Assembly (NCBI GenBank): GCA_036563665.1
Contig: DATCLY010000069.1
Coordinates: forward strand, 50,380-114,379
Direction of reading: 5' to 3'
Length of the DNA stretch: 64,000 bases
Source of the DNA: FEN-1219 sp036563665
Lineage (GTDB): Bacteria > Pseudomonadota > Gammaproteobacteria > Steroidobacterales > Rariloculaceae
Numbering within the stretch: position 1 is the stretch's first letter; every line of letters begins with the position of its first letter. Of the stretch, positions 17,038-30,300 are shown piece by piece. The notes under the pieces were generated by a model that saw only the letters and a list, made by a program, of their open reading frames with translations, was not told the DNA's origin and made no database searches. A program made the position numbers and the translations under genes.

Positions 17038-18040
17038 GATTCCGATCCTCGCAGAATACGCAGCACGAGCGCGAGCAGGCGCTCGGCGTGTCCGGCCGCG
17101 AAGCGCAGCTCCACGGGGACGCTCCATACCTCGAGCTCACCCGTGTCGGACAGTTTCACGGCGTCCTTCTCGGTGACGAGCACGGGCAGCCGCGGCGTGA
17201 ACGCGAGCCGCTCCGGCGTGACGTCGGCGTGGTCGCCGAGCGCATGCGGGGTCACCTCGAGCCCCGCGTCCTCGAGCAGCGCGAAGAAGCGCCGCGGGTG
17301 GCCGATGCCGGCGGCCGCGTGCACCTCGCGCCCGCTCCACGCCGCGAGCGGTCGCCGCTCCTGCCCCCCGACCCGGACGGCCTCCTGCGCCTCGAGCTCC
17401 GCGCGGAACACGCCCGCGTGCCCCCACTCGCCCCCGTTCACGACGATGGCGTCGACGCCGCGCAGGCGGGACCGCGGCTCCCGCAGCGGCCCCGCCGGCA
17501 GGCAGAGCCCGTTGCCCAGGCCTCGCCGGCCGTCCACCACTGCGATCTCCATGTCGCGGCCGAGCGCGAGGTGCTGCAGGCCGTCGTCCGCGAGCAGCAC
17601 GTCCACCCGATGCTCGTCGAGCAGCTGCCGCGCGGCGGCCACGCGATCCGGTCCCGCCACCACCGGGCAGCCCGTGCGGCGCGCGAGCAGCACGGCCTCG
17701 TCGCCCACGAGCCGCGGGTCGCTGTCGGGCTGCACCCGTTGCGGCCACTGCTCCGCGCGCCCGCGGTAGCCGCGAGTCACGATGCCGACGGCCATGCCGC
17801 GCTCGGTCAGCGCCCGCGCGAGCCAGATCACGAGCGGCGTCTTGCCGGTGCCGCCGACCGTGAGGTTCCCGATCACGATCACCGGCACCGGCAGCTTCAC
17901 CGTCCGCAGCCAGCCGCGCGCGTAGGCGAAGCGGCGCCCCGCCATCACGCCGCGGTAGACGAGCGCGAGGGGCCAGAGCACCCACGCGAGCGGGTTGCGG
18001 CCGTACCAGAGCGAGTTCAGAGCTCCTTCGAGCCACGCCT

Positions 18041-18044
<4 letters not shown>
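17034..18044 (-). CDS. lpxK: Tetraacyldisaccharide 4'-kinase LpxK
   Basis: A 336-residue membrane-associated kinase for the sixth step of lipid A synthesis. An N-terminal hydrophobic segment is followed by a Walker A-like GNLTVGGTGKTP loop (about residue 58) and the DDGLQH motif. It overlaps msbA by four bases upstream and kdsB by four downstream, giving a coupled msbA-lpxK-kdsB unit as in many Gammaproteobacteria. Confidence 0.96.
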
Positions 18045-19798
<1,754 letters not shown>

Positions 19799-19824
19799 CG
19801 ACGGCGACCGCCCCGGACGGCGGG

Positions 19825-20247
19825 TCAGTCGTCCGGCGAGCTCACGGTCGCGATGCTGATCTCGACGAAGCCGAGCTCGCCCGCCACGTCCATGGCCGTG
19901 ACGACCGCCTGGTGCGTGGCCTCGGCGTCCGCGCGGATGCGCACGGGCAGGTCGCGCCGGTCGCCGACGGTCTGCTCGATGGCGGCCCGCAGCACCCGGC
20001 GCTCGTTGTTCACGAGCGGCCGCTCGTTGACGAGATAGCCGCCCGCCTGCGTGATCGTGATCTCGAGCGACTCCGCCGCCTCACCGGGCGCCGCCGCGGC
20101 GTCCGCCTCCGGCAGCCGCAGGTTGATCGACGCCTCGCGCACGAACGTGGTGGAGACCATGAAGAACAGCACGAGGACGAGCAGGACGTCCACGAGCGAG
20201 ATGACGTTGACCTCAGGCTCGTCTTTTGCGCGGCTTTGCAGCCTCAT
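19825..20247 (-). CDS. exbD: ExbD/TolR-family energy transducer
   Basis: A 140-residue protein with one N-terminal membrane helix carrying the functional Asp (VISLVDVLLVLVLFF) and a small periplasmic domain. With the MotA/TolQ-like partner it forms a proton-driven motor. In this position (exbBD-msbA-lpxK) homologues are usually annotated ExbD; the true client, a TonB or another envelope system, is not evident here. It overlaps exbB by 35 bases. Confidence 0.9.
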   Translation of the reverse strand: MRLQSRAKDEPEVNVISLVDVLLVLVLFFMVSTTFVREASINLRLPEADAAAAPGEAAESLEITITQAGGYLVNERPLVNNERRVLRAAIEQTVGDRRDLPVRIRADAEATHQAVVTAMDVAGELGFVEISIATVSSPDD

Positions 20248-20878
20248 CGGCGACTCCCAGGTACTCGCTGCGTTGTGAGTGATACGACAGGGCCTCGAGG
20301 AACTTCATCGCTTCCTTTTCGATCTGCACGACGAGCCCGTCGACGCGGCCGCGCAGGAAGCGGTAGCCGATCAGCGCCGGGATCGCCACGATGAGCCCCG
20401 CGGCGGTGGTGATCAGCGCCTCGGCGATGCCGCCCGCGAGCACGGTGGGATTGCCCACGCCCTGCGTGGTGATGGCGCTGAACGCGCGGATCATGCCGGA
20501 CACCGTACCGAGCAGGCCGAGCAGCGGCGACACGCCCGCGATGGTGGCGAGCGCGTTGAGATAGCGCTCGAGCTCGTGCACCACGTGACGGCCGCTGTCC
20601 TCGATGCTCTCCTTGATGATCTCGCGGGGCAGATGACGCCGCGCGAGCCCGGCCGCGAGCACCTGGCCGAGCGGCGAGCTCTGGTGCAGCGCCTGCAGGT
20701 GGCCCTGGTCGAGCTGCCCGGATCGAATCCATTCCGCCACGCGCTGCGTCAGGTCCGGCGGCAGCACGCGCTTGCGTTGCAGCGTCCACAGCCGCTCGAG
20801 CACGATCGCCACGGCGACGACGGAGCAGGCGATGATGGGCAGCATGGTCCAGCCGCCGGCTTTGACGATCTCGAGCAT
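20213..20878 (-). CDS. exbB: ExbB/MotA/TolQ-family proton channel
   Basis: A 221-residue membrane protein with three predicted helices. The second and third helices carry the Gly-rich LLGLLGTVSGMI and ITTAAGLIVAIPALIGY signatures of the MotA/TolQ/ExbB family. A good GGAGGGG ribosome binding site precedes the ATG. It forms the channel with the overlapping exbD gene and follows comEC by about 100 bases. Confidence 0.92.
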   Translation of the reverse strand: MLEIVKAGGWTMLPIIACSVVAVAIVLERLWTLQRKRVLPPDLTQRVAEWIRSGQLDQGHLQALHQSSPLGQVLAAGLARRHLPREIIKESIEDSGRHVVHELERYLNALATIAGVSPLLGLLGTVSGMIRAFSAITTQGVGNPTVLAGGIAEALITTAAGLIVAIPALIGYRFLRGRVDGLVVQIEKEAMKFLEALSYHSQRSEYLGVADEAAKPRKRRA

Positions 20879-20977
20879 GCGAACCGTACCCCTCCGAAAG
20901 GTGGCCCGGACTATAACGCGGCACCGCCCGCGGCACCAGGAACGGCGGCGCGCTGAACGACGCCGCGCACACTCGCC

Positions 20978-23275
20978 CTACTGCGCGTGCCAGTAGCGGC
21001 GGCCGCGGTCGCGCTCGGCGCGCACGGCGACGCCGGACGGCCCGAGGTCCACGGTGACGGCGCCGCGGTCGCCCGTGACCCACAGCGTCGCGCCGGCGCG
21101 CTCCCAGCGCTCCCGCACATCCGGGCGGGGAAAACCCCAACGGTTGGCGTAGCCCGCCGACACGACGGCGACGGCGGCGTCGGTGGCGGCGACGAACGGC
21201 GCGGAGGACGACGTGGCGCTGCCGTGATGAGGCACGACGACGACGTCCGCGGCGACGGCTGCGTCGCGCGCGAGCCGCGCCTCGGCCCGCGCCTCGATGT
21301 CGCCGGTGACGAGCGCCGCGTGGCCCGCCGCGTGCACCGCGAGCACGCACGAAGTCTCGTTGCCGAGCGGCGCGAACCCGGGCGGCGGATGCAGCATGCG
21401 GAACTCGACGCCGTCCCACGTCCATCGCTGCCCGGCGCGGCAGCGGATGCCGCCGAGCGCCGTCACGTCGGGACCCTTGAGCACGTCCACGTCGGGCGCC
21501 GCCTCGAGCACCGCGGCCGCGCCGCCCGCGTGATCGTTGTCCGCGTGGCTCACGACGAGCTTGTCGAGCCGCGCGCCGCCGAGCACCGGCAGCACGACTT
21601 CGCGGCCCACGTCGAAGCCGGAGGGGTAGCGCGCGCCGGCGTCGAAGAGCAGGCGGTGCGCGCGCGTCTCCACGAGCACGGCGAGGCCGTGCCCCACGTC
21701 GAGCACGCGCAGGCGTGCAGCGCCCTCCTCGGGCGCCGCCGAACGGCCGACGAAGAGCGGCAGCAGCGCGAGCCACGCGAGCCGCCGCGCGGGCAACGCG
21801 TGCGCGGGCAGCGCGAGCAGCGTGCCGGCGCAAGCGACCAGCGCCGCCGCGAGGCCGGGCGTCGGCACCGCGAGCGCGGCCCACGAGGGCGCCGCGAGCG
21901 CGTGCAGCGCGGCCAGCGTCCAGCCGGCGAGCAGCGCCGCACCCTGCGTCGCGAGCTCGCCGAGCACGCCGAGCGGCAGCGCGAGCGTCGCGAGCAGCGT
22001 GAGCGGCACGAGCACGAGGTTGAACCACGGGATCGCCGCGAGGTTCACGAGCGGCCCCACGAGCGAGACCTCGCCGAAGAACACGGCCGTGAGCGGCAGC
22101 AGCGCGATGCCGATCGTCGTCTGCAGCCCGCAGAGCTGCGCCGCGAGCCGCGCGACGCGGCCGCCCCGCCCCGCGGGCGCCGCGCGCACCCGACGCGGCG
22201 AGGCGAGCAGCAGCAGCGCGCACACGGCGCCGAACGACAGCCAGAACGACGCCGCGAGGGGCGCGAACGGGTCCCATGCGAGCACCAGCAGCAGCGCCGC
22301 TCCGAGGCCGGCCGTGGGCGCGACGTAACGGCGGCTCGCGAGCACCGCGAGCGCCACGAGGATCATCACGAGCGAGCGCTGCGCGGGCACGGCGAAGCCC
22401 GTGAGCGCCGCGTAGTAGACGGTGGCGGCCGCGGCGGCGAGCGCCGCGCACTCGAGATCGAACGCCGCGGCGGCCGGCGGCAGGCGCAGCGTCGCCCAGC
22501 GCACGGCCGCGAACGCCAGCATGCCGAGCAGCGCCACGTGCATGCCCGACACGGCGACGAGATGGCTCGTGCCCGTGCGGCGGAAGTCGGTCCAATGCCG
22601 CTCCTCGAAGCCGAAGCGCTCGCCGATGGCGAGCGCCGTGAGCAGCGCGGCGCCCTCCCCGTCCGGCGCCGCGGCCGCGAGCCGCGCCGCGATCGATGCG
22701 CGGTAGCGGAGCCACGCGCGGCGCCACCCGGCGCCGTCGTCCCCGGTGTCGAGCCGCTCCGCGGAGCGCACGTAACCCGTCGCCCCGAACCCTTCCGTGA
22801 GCAGCGAGCGCTCGTAGTCGAAGCCGCCGGGGTTGCGGAGCCCCCGCGGCGGACGGAGCCGCACGACGAGCGACCAGCGCTCGCCGGCCCGCGGCGTCTC
22901 GGGCGGCGAGTACCAGGTCAAGCGGATGCGGCGCGGCACGCCCGCGGGGCGCCGCTCGTCCACGGTGAAGCCGAACGTGCTCTGCCCGGACGCGCTCGTC
23001 GGGAACGAGTCGATCCATCCAGTCACGGCGAAGTCCGCGCCGAGCGACGCGCGCGGCAGCCGGTCCGCCAGGCGCTCGCCCGCCGCGTGCACGGTCCAGG
23101 CGAACGCCGCGACGGCGAACACGACGCCGCGCAGCGCGGCCACGCGCAGCAGCGCGAGCGCGCCGACGGCGAGCGCCACGTGCCACGCCGGGCCGGGCAG
23201 CGCGGGCAAGGCGTGCGCGGCGAGATTGCCGGCGAGCGCCCCCAACGCGGCGGCACCGACGCCCGACCCCGGCAC
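20978..23275 (-). CDS. comEC: ComEC/Rec2 DNA-uptake channel
   Basis: A 765-residue polytopic protein importing single-stranded DNA during natural transformation. An N-terminal OB-like DUF4131 region is followed by the competence membrane domain with many helices, and a C-terminal metallo-beta-lactamase-like domain with SHADNDHAGG and PHHGS. The GTG at 23275 has a GGGAG ribosome binding site and follows lolD by 44 bases. The reading frame runs upstream into lolD without homology. Other competence genes are not in this window. Confidence 0.92.
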   Translation of the reverse strand: MPGSGVGAAALGALAGNLAAHALPALPGPAWHVALAVGALALLRVAALRGVVFAVAAFAWTVHAAGERLADRLPRASLGADFAVTGWIDSFPTSASGQSTFGFTVDERRPAGVPRRIRLTWYSPPETPRAGERWSLVVRLRPPRGLRNPGGFDYERSLLTEGFGATGYVRSAERLDTGDDGAGWRRAWLRYRASIAARLAAAAPDGEGAALLTALAIGERFGFEERHWTDFRRTGTSHLVAVSGMHVALLGMLAFAAVRWATLRLPPAAAAFDLECAALAAAAATVYYAALTGFAVPAQRSLVMILVALAVLASRRYVAPTAGLGAALLLVLAWDPFAPLAASFWLSFGAVCALLLLASPRRVRAAPAGRGGRVARLAAQLCGLQTTIGIALLPLTAVFFGEVSLVGPLVNLAAIPWFNLVLVPLTLLATLALPLGVLGELATQGAALLAGWTLAALHALAAPSWAALAVPTPGLAAALVACAGTLLALPAHALPARRLAWLALLPLFVGRSAAPEEGAARLRVLDVGHGLAVLVETRAHRLLFDAGARYPSGFDVGREVVLPVLGGARLDKLVVSHADNDHAGGAAAVLEAAPDVDVLKGPDVTALGGIRCRAGQRWTWDGVEFRMLHPPPGFAPLGNETSCVLAVHAAGHAALVTGDIEARAEARLARDAAVAADVVVVPHHGSATSSSAPFVAATDAAVAVVSAGYANRWGFPRPDVRERWERAGATLWVTGDRGAVTVDLGPSGVAVRAERDRGRRYWHAQ

Positions 23276-23319
23276 GCGGCTCCCGCCGGGCGCGTGGCCG
23301 GCGCGCGGGGCGGCGTCCG

Positions 23320-24001
<682 letters not shown>

Positions 24002-24009
<8 letters not shown>

Positions 24010-25261
24010 AGCGGAGCACCTCGGCCGGCTGCTGACGCGCGGCGGTCAACGCCGGGTAGAACGTGGCGGCCACGGCCAGCACGAGCGCGAGCAGGCAGAT
24101 CTCGGCGATCTCGAGGGGCCTGAGCTCGCTCGGCAGCTCGCTCAGGAAGTAGACCTCCTCCGGGAGCAGATCCACGCCCGTCAACGCCTCGATCCAGCCG
24201 ACGACGTCGCCGAGCTGCCAGGTGACGAGCAGCGCGAGCAGCACGCCCAGCGCCGTGCCCGCCGCGCCGACCAGCGTGCCCTGCAGGCCGAACACGGTCA
24301 TGACGCTGCGCGGCGTGGCCCCGAAGCTTCGCAGGATGGCGATGTCGCCCCGCTTCTCGCGCACCACCATCATGAGCGTGGACACGATGTTGAAGGCGGC
24401 CACTGCGATCACGAGCGACAGGATGACGAACATGATCGCCTTCGTGATCTGGATGGAGCGCAGCAGGTTCACGTGCTGGCGCGTCCAGTCGTCGTAGTAG
24501 AAGTTGACGCCGTGCGCCCGCGCATAGCGGCGCGCGACGTCCGTCGCGATGGCGCGGGCCTGGTACCGGTCCTCGACGTGCAGGCGCACGCCGGTGGCGC
24601 GCCCGCCGGTGCGGAACAGCCGGCTCGCGTCCTCGAACGCCGTGAGCACGAGCAGCCGGTCGTACTCGTACATCCCGGAGTCGAAGATGCCGGCGACCGT
24701 GAACGTGCGCACGGTGGGCAGCACGCCGAGCGGCGTGACCCGCCCCTCGGCGAGCACGAGCACGAGCTCGTCGCCCAGGCCCACCCCGAGCGTGCGCGCG
24801 AGGCTCGCGCCGATCACGATGGCGAAGCGGCCGGGCTCGAGCGCCTCGAGCGTTCCCTGCCGCATGAATCCCTCGATGCCCGACACCTCCCGCTCGTAGG
24901 CCGGGTCCACGCCGCGAATGGTGACGCCCGCGATCTCCTCGCCGGCGACGGCCATGCCCTGGCCCTCCACGAAGGGCGCCACGGCCACCACGCCGTCGCG
25001 CGCGCGCGCCTGGCTCGCGAGATCGCGCCAGTCCTCGAGCGGGCCTTCGTAGCCGCTGATGGTCGCATCCGACACCATGGCGAGCGTGCGCTCCTGCAGC
25101 TGCGTCTCGAAGCCGTTCATCACGGACAGCACGACGATGAGTACCGCCACCGCCACGCCGATGCCGAGCATCGAAACGCCCGAGATGAAGGAGATAAAGC
25201 TGTCGCCGCTGCGCGCGCGCAGATAGCGTAGGGCGATGGAGAGCTCGTAGGGCTGGCGCAC
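24002..25261 (-). CDS. Lipoprotein-releasing permease, LolC/LolE family (second copy)
   Basis: A 419-residue inner-membrane protein with an N-terminal helix, a large periplasmic MacB-type domain and three C-terminal FtsX-type helices. It starts at GTG three bases after the preceding paralogue and overlaps lolD. It shares the N-terminal ALRYLRAR..FISFISGVSMLGI pattern with its neighbour. Together they probably form a LolC-LolE heterodimer; which is which cannot be decided by eye. Confidence 0.9.
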
Positions 25262-25264
25262 GCG

Positions 25265-26533
25265 CTACTCGTAACGCAAAGCGGCGGCCGGCGCGACGGC
25301 GGCGGCGCGGCGCGACGGATAGAGCGTCGCGAGCACGGCGATGGCAAACGCGACGGTCGGGACGAGCACGACGTCGGCGAGCTGCACCTCCGAGGGGATC
25401 TCGGTCACGTAGTACACGTCGCCGGGCATGATCTTGAAATGGAACGTGCTCTCGAGCCACGGGACGATGACGTCCACGTTGAACGCGAGCGCGAGGCCGA
25501 GCGCCACGCCGAGCACCGTGCCCGCGAGCCCGATCAGCGCGCCCTGCACCACGAAGATGCGCGCGACCCGCCCTGGCTCGAGCCCGTAGGTGCGCAGGAT
25601 CGCGATGTCCTTCTGCTTGTCCGTCACCACCATCATGAGCGACGCGACGATGTTGAACGCGGCGACGCCGACGATGAACATCAGGATCACCGTCATCATC
25701 GTCTTCTCGATGTGGATGGCCTGAAAGTAGGCGCGGTGCTGCTCCGTCCAGTCCGTGTATTCGAGCCCGGGCGCGTGCGCGGACGAAGCGGCGCTGGCCC
25801 CGTGCCCATCGCCCGCCTCGAGGGCGCGGCGCAGCTCCGGCGCCGCGAGCGGGTCCGTGAGCCGCACGCCGAGCGCCTGCGGCGCGCCGCCCAGGCCGCG
25901 GAGCCGGCTCGCCTGCTCGAGGTGCAGCAGCGCGAGGCGCGAGTCGTGATCCTGCACGCCGGCCTCGAAGATGCCGGCCACGCTCAGCGCCTCGCGCTCC
26001 GGGTCCGGCCGGCCGTTCGCGACGCGCGGCACGAGCAGCGTGACGCGGTCGCCCACGGTGACGCCCAGGTTCAAAGCGAGGAAACGGCCGAGGAGCACGC
26101 GGCCCGGCGCGAGCGACTCCAGGGCGCCCTCCTCGACGAACCGGCCGAGATCCGACACGGCGCGCTCGGTCTCGGGCAGCACGCCCCGCAGCACCACGGG
26201 CTCGAGCGCGGCGCCGGCGGTCAGCAGGCCCTCGAACGTCACGAACGGCGCGACGCCCGCCACGCCCGGCCGCTCGGCCACGCGCTCGGCGAGCTGCCGC
26301 CAGTCGGGCAGACCGCGCCCCGGCGCCGCGATGCTCACGTGCTCGGTCATGCTGAGGAGCCGCGTGCGCAGCTCCGCCTCGAAGCCGTTCATGACGGACA
26401 GGATCACGATCAGCGCGGCCACGCCGAGGCCGATGCCGGCGGCCGACACGCCCGTCATGAAGGAGACGGCGCCGCGGCGGCGGTGCGAGCGCACGTAGCG
26501 CAGGCCGATGAAGCACTCGACGGGCCGGAACAT
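25265..26533 (-). CDS. Lipoprotein-releasing permease, LolC/LolE family (first copy)
   Basis: A 422-residue paralogue of the next gene with the same topology: N-terminal helix, periplasmic domain, three C-terminal helices with KQKDIAILRTYG in the FtsX core. It is the first gene of the lolC/E-lolC/E-lolD-comEC run. Gene order here is permease-permease-ATPase, unlike E. coli lolC-lolD-lolE. Confidence 0.9.
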   Translation of the reverse strand: MFRPVECFIGLRYVRSHRRRGAVSFMTGVSAAGIGLGVAALIVILSVMNGFEAELRTRLLSMTEHVSIAAPGRGLPDWRQLAERVAERPGVAGVAPFVTFEGLLTAGAALEPVVLRGVLPETERAVSDLGRFVEEGALESLAPGRVLLGRFLALNLGVTVGDRVTLLVPRVANGRPDPEREALSVAGIFEAGVQDHDSRLALLHLEQASRLRGLGGAPQALGVRLTDPLAAPELRRALEAGDGHGASAASSAHAPGLEYTDWTEQHRAYFQAIHIEKTMMTVILMFIVGVAAFNIVASLMMVVTDKQKDIAILRTYGLEPGRVARIFVVQGALIGLAGTVLGVALGLALAFNVDVIVPWLESTFHFKIMPGDVYYVTEIPSEVQLADVVLVPTVAFAIAVLATLYPSRRAAAVAPAAALRYE

Positions 26534-26648
26534 GACGCAGCATTAAACCACAGGGGAACTGTGACGCAGGCCACAAAAAGGCCGCGTCCCCCCGGTGGGA
26601 CGCCGCGCGCCGGTGCTATATTTCCGGCCGTTGCAGGGAGATTGCGGC

Positions 26649-26921
26649 ATGCGGAAAGCCCTCTTCTGGTTGCTCCTGACGGGCGCGGTGTCGTGCGCGA
26701 GCGCCGACGTGCTGCTGCTCGACGGCCTGGAGATGGCCCGGCAGACGGCGGACAGCCGTCCGGCCCGCGGCATGACGATGCAACGCGTCGAAGCGCGTTT
26801 CGGCACGCCCGACGCGCGCAGCGGCCCCGTGGGCGACCCGCCCATCACGCGCTGGGACTACCCGGGCTTCAGCGTCTACTTCGAGTACGAGCACGTCATC
26901 CACGCGGTCGTCCGGCGCTGA
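26649..26921 (+). CDS. Small secreted protein of unknown function, BamE-like pattern
   Basis: A 90-residue precursor with a signal peptide ending near SCASA, leaving about 70 mature residues. The GMTMQRVEARFGTPD segment followed by PPITRWDYPGFSVYFEY resembles the GMT..V...G.P pattern of BamE/SmpA-type folds; I infer a periplasmic protein but not its job. The ATG at 26649 has a GGGAGA ribosome binding site and gives the signal peptide. It is divergent from the lol operon, with a TATATT -10-like hexamer upstream. Confidence 0.75.
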   Translation: MRKALFWLLLTGAVSCASADVLLLDGLEMARQTADSRPARGMTMQRVEARFGTPDARSGPVGDPPITRWDYPGFSVYFEYEHVIHAVVRR

Positions 26922-26945
26922 CCTGCCCGCGATGCTCGCGGCGCC

Positions 26946-26973
26946 GTAGCAGCGCCTTTCCGGGCGCGGTCTT
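26946..26973 (+). repeat. Divergent REP-like unit
   Basis: GTAGCAGCGCCTTTCC followed by GGGCGCGGTCTT: the REP layout with a GCGCC/GGCGC stem in place of GCGGC/GCCGC. First element of the 429-base gene-free stretch 26922-27350. Confidence 0.6.
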
Positions 26974-27019
26974 CGCGGCTTGTCGCCGAGAAGATCGCGG
27001 CCTCCGGCGTTCGCGCAGG

Positions 27020-27128
27020 GGCCCGTCCATGCAGACCCCCTTCCAGGAACGGCGTGAATACGTCCCTGTAGCCTCGCGCGCGCGTCCTGCGCGCGAGCGT
27101 CCTGGAAGGGGGTCTGCATGGACGGGCC
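27020..27128. repeat. Long hairpin element, copy B
   Basis: A perfect 29-bp inverted repeat (27020-27048 with 27100-27128) encloses 51 bases with an inner CTCGCGCGCG...GCGCGAG hairpin. The loop shares GGCGTGAATAC and TCCCTGTAGCCTCGCGCG with copy C at 63895-63989. The arms differ (CATGCAGACCCCCTTCCAGG instead of CATGTGCCCCTTCCAGCA) while remaining perfectly complementary. The 20 bases 27006-27025 recur at 55101-55120. Confidence 0.88.
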
Positions 27129-27275
27129 TGCCGCCTCATCGCGAGAACGCGCGGCAGGAAGATCGCAGCCTGACGCGTCGTCGCAAACGCCCGCGGCGCG
27201 AAGATCGCGGCCTGATAGCTCGGCTTGAGAGCGTGGGGCGCTGAAGATCGCGCCTGGAAAGGCGCCCCCCGCGGC
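27129..27275. repeat. Mosaic of degenerate REP remnants before mfd
   Basis: AAGATCGC-type REP ends recur at about 27168, 27207 and 27244 (another at 26990). The last begins a recognisable inverted unit (27244-27270, stem GCGCCTGGAAAGGCGC). I see no small gene in it. The mfd promoter should lie in the following 75 bases, where CATAAT near 27318 is a possible -10. Confidence 0.55.
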
Positions 27276-27350
27276 GGCCGGCGCCGGCCGCCTATCGCCC
27301 GAACGGGAGGCCGCCCGCATAATTGCGGCCTTTGCGTTGTCGAACGGGCG

Positions 27351-30300
27351 ATGGACGCGCCGCTACGTGTACTCGACGGACTGTCGCTGCCCGATCCGCA
27401 CGGCCCCCGTCACGCCGTGTGGGGGGAGCTCTATGGCAGCGCGCTCGGCCTCGCCATCGCCGAGGCCGTGGCGCGCCACGCCGGGCCCGTCTGCATCGTC
27501 ACGCCGTCGGCCGCCGCGGCAGACCGCCTGCAGCGCGAGCTCGAGTTCTTCGCCGCCGGCGCGCCCCTGGGCCGCTTCCCCGACTACGAGACGCTGCCGT
27601 ACGAGGCCATCGCGCCGCCGCAGGACCTGCTCGCGGAGCGCCTGCTCGCGCTCTATCAGCTCGCGACCGGCGAGGCGCGCACGCTGCTCGTGGACGCCGG
27701 CGCGCTGCTCAACCGGCTGCCGCCGCCGGACTTCGTGCGGGCGCGCTCGCTCACGCTGGCCGTGGGCCAGACGCTCGATCGCGACGCGCTGACCCGGCGG
27801 CTCGCCGACCACGGCTATCTGCGCGTGGCGCAGGTCACCGAGCCCGGCGAGTTCGCCGTGCGCGGGGCCCTGCTCGACGTCTTCCCCACCGGTCACGACG
27901 CGCCGGTGCGCATCGATCTGTTCGACGATCGCATCGACAGCCTGCGCACGTTCGATCCGCAGACGCAGCTCTCGACCGGCGAGACGCGCGAGGTGCGCGT
28001 GCTGCCCGCCCGCGAGTTTCCGTTCGACGCGGACGGCATCAAGGGCTTCCGGGCGCGCTTCCGCGAGCGCTTTCCCGTGGAGCCCGGGCGCTGCCCCGTG
28101 TACCGCAACATCTCGGAGGCGGAGCTCCCGCCCGGCATCGAGTACTACCTGCCGCTCTTCTTCGACGCGACGGCGTCGCTGTTCGACTACCTCGCGCCGG
28201 ACACGTTGCTGATCCTGACCGAGGACTCGCTGTCCGGCCTCGACGACACCTGGCGGCTCATCGGCGAGCGCTACGAGCAGCTCTGCGGCGACATCGAGCA
28301 CCCGATCCTGCCGCCGGAGCAGGCGTTCGCGAGCCCCGAGGAGGTGCGCGCGCGGCTGCCCGAGCGCGTCGTCGTCACCGTCACGGCCGGACGCGCCGAC
28401 GAGCGGCCCGGCGACGGCGCGCTCGTCTGCAACGGCGGCGCCTCGCATCCGCTCGCGAGCGCGCCGAGCACCGCGAGCGACCGCATCGCCCGCTGGCTCG
28501 AGGCGGCGCCGGGCGAGCGCACGCTCGTGGCGGCGTCCTCGCCGGGCCACCGCGAGATGCTGCTCGAGCTCTTGAAGAGCCGCGGCCTCGCGCCCGTGGC
28601 CGTGCGCAGCTGGGTCGAGTTCGTCGCGGGCGACATGCCGCTCGCGGTGAGCGTGGCGGAGCTGCACGAGGGCATGCGGATCGCCGCGCGCGGCCTGCGC
28701 GTGGTCACGGCCGCCGAGCTCGGCATGGAGCGGCCGCGCCAGCGCGCACGGCGGCGCCGCGCCGCGCGCGATCCCGAAGCGATCATCCGCGAGCTCACGG
28801 ACCTGCAGGTGGGCGCGCCGGTCGTGCACGAGGAGCACGGCATCGGCCGCTATCGCGGCCTCACGACGCTCGACGTGGACGGCGTGCCCACGGAGTTCCT
28901 CGTGCTCGAGTACGCGGGAGGCGACAAGCTGTACGTGCCCGTGCAGAGCCTGCACCTCGTCACGCGCTACACGGGCGCGCCGGCGGAGCAGGCCCCGCTG
29001 CACCGCCTCGGTTCCGACCAGTGGGAGAAGGCCCGCCGCAAGGCGGCCGAGCAGGCGCGCGACGTCGCGGCGGAGCTCTTGAACGTCTACGCCCGCCGCG
29101 CCGCGCGCCGCGGCACGCCGCTCGCGCTCGACGGTTCGAGCTACGAGCGGTTCGCGAGCGAGTTCCCGTTCGAGGAGACCGAAGACCAGCGCGCGGCCAT
29201 CGAGAGCGTGCTGGCCGACCTCGAGCGCGAGCAGCCGATGGACCGCATCGTGTGCGGCGACGTGGGGTTCGGCAAGACGGAGGTGGCGCTGCGCTCCGCG
29301 TTCGTGGCCGTGCAGGCGGGCCAGCAGGTGGCCGTGCTCGTGCCCACCACGCTGCTCGCGCAGCAGCACTACCGCACGTTCCAGGACCGCTTCGCGGACT
29401 GGCCCGTGCGCATCGAGCTCTTGTCGCGCTTTCGGAGCGCGAAGGCCGCCGCGGAGGCGCTGCGCGGCCTCGCGGACGGCACGATCGACATCGTGATCGG
29501 CACCCACAAGCTGCTCCAGGACAACGTCGCCTTCAAGCGCCTGGGGCTCGTGATCGTGGACGAGGAGCACCGCTTCGGCGTGAAGCACAAGGAGCGGCTG
29601 AAGCAACTGCGGGCGGAGGTGCACGTGCTCACGCTCACGGCCACGCCGATCCCGCGCACGCTCAACATGACGCTCGGCGGCTTGCGGGATCTGTCGATCA
29701 TCGCGACGCCCCCGGCCGCGCGGCTCGCCGTGAAGACCTTCGTGGGCGAGTGGAACGAGCGGCAGGTGCGTGACGCGATCCTGAGAGAGCTCCGCCGCGG
29801 CGGCCAGGTGTACTTCGTGCACAACCGCGTGGAGAACATCGAGGCCGTGGCGAACGAGGTGCGGCGGCTCGCGCCCGAGGCGAGCGTGCGCGTGGCGCAC
29901 GGCCAGATGTCGGAGCGCGAGCTCGAGGCGGTGATGCTCGACTTCTACCACCGCGAGTTCAACGTGCTCGTGTGCACCACCATCATCGAGAGCGGCATCG
30001 ACATCCCGACGGCCAACACGATCATCATCAACCGCGCGGACCGCCTGGGGCTCGCGCAGCTCCATCAGCTTCGCGGCCGCGTGGGCAGGTCGCATCACCA
30101 GGCGTACGCCTACCTGATCGCGCCGCCGCGGCGCGCCTTGACGCCCGAAGCGGCGAAGCGGCTCGAGGCCATCGAGGCCCTCGAGGAGCTCGGCTCGGGC
30201 TTCGCCCTCGCCACGCACGACCTCGAGATCCGCGGCGCGGGAGAGCTCCTCGGCGAAGGCCAGAGCGGTCAGATCGCGGGCGTGGGCTTCACGCTATACA

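Noticed and set aside
17038..17127. N-terminal extension of kdsB to 17127
   Set aside because: It lies inside lpxK and is not conserved; GTG 17037 coupled to the lpxK stop is preferable.
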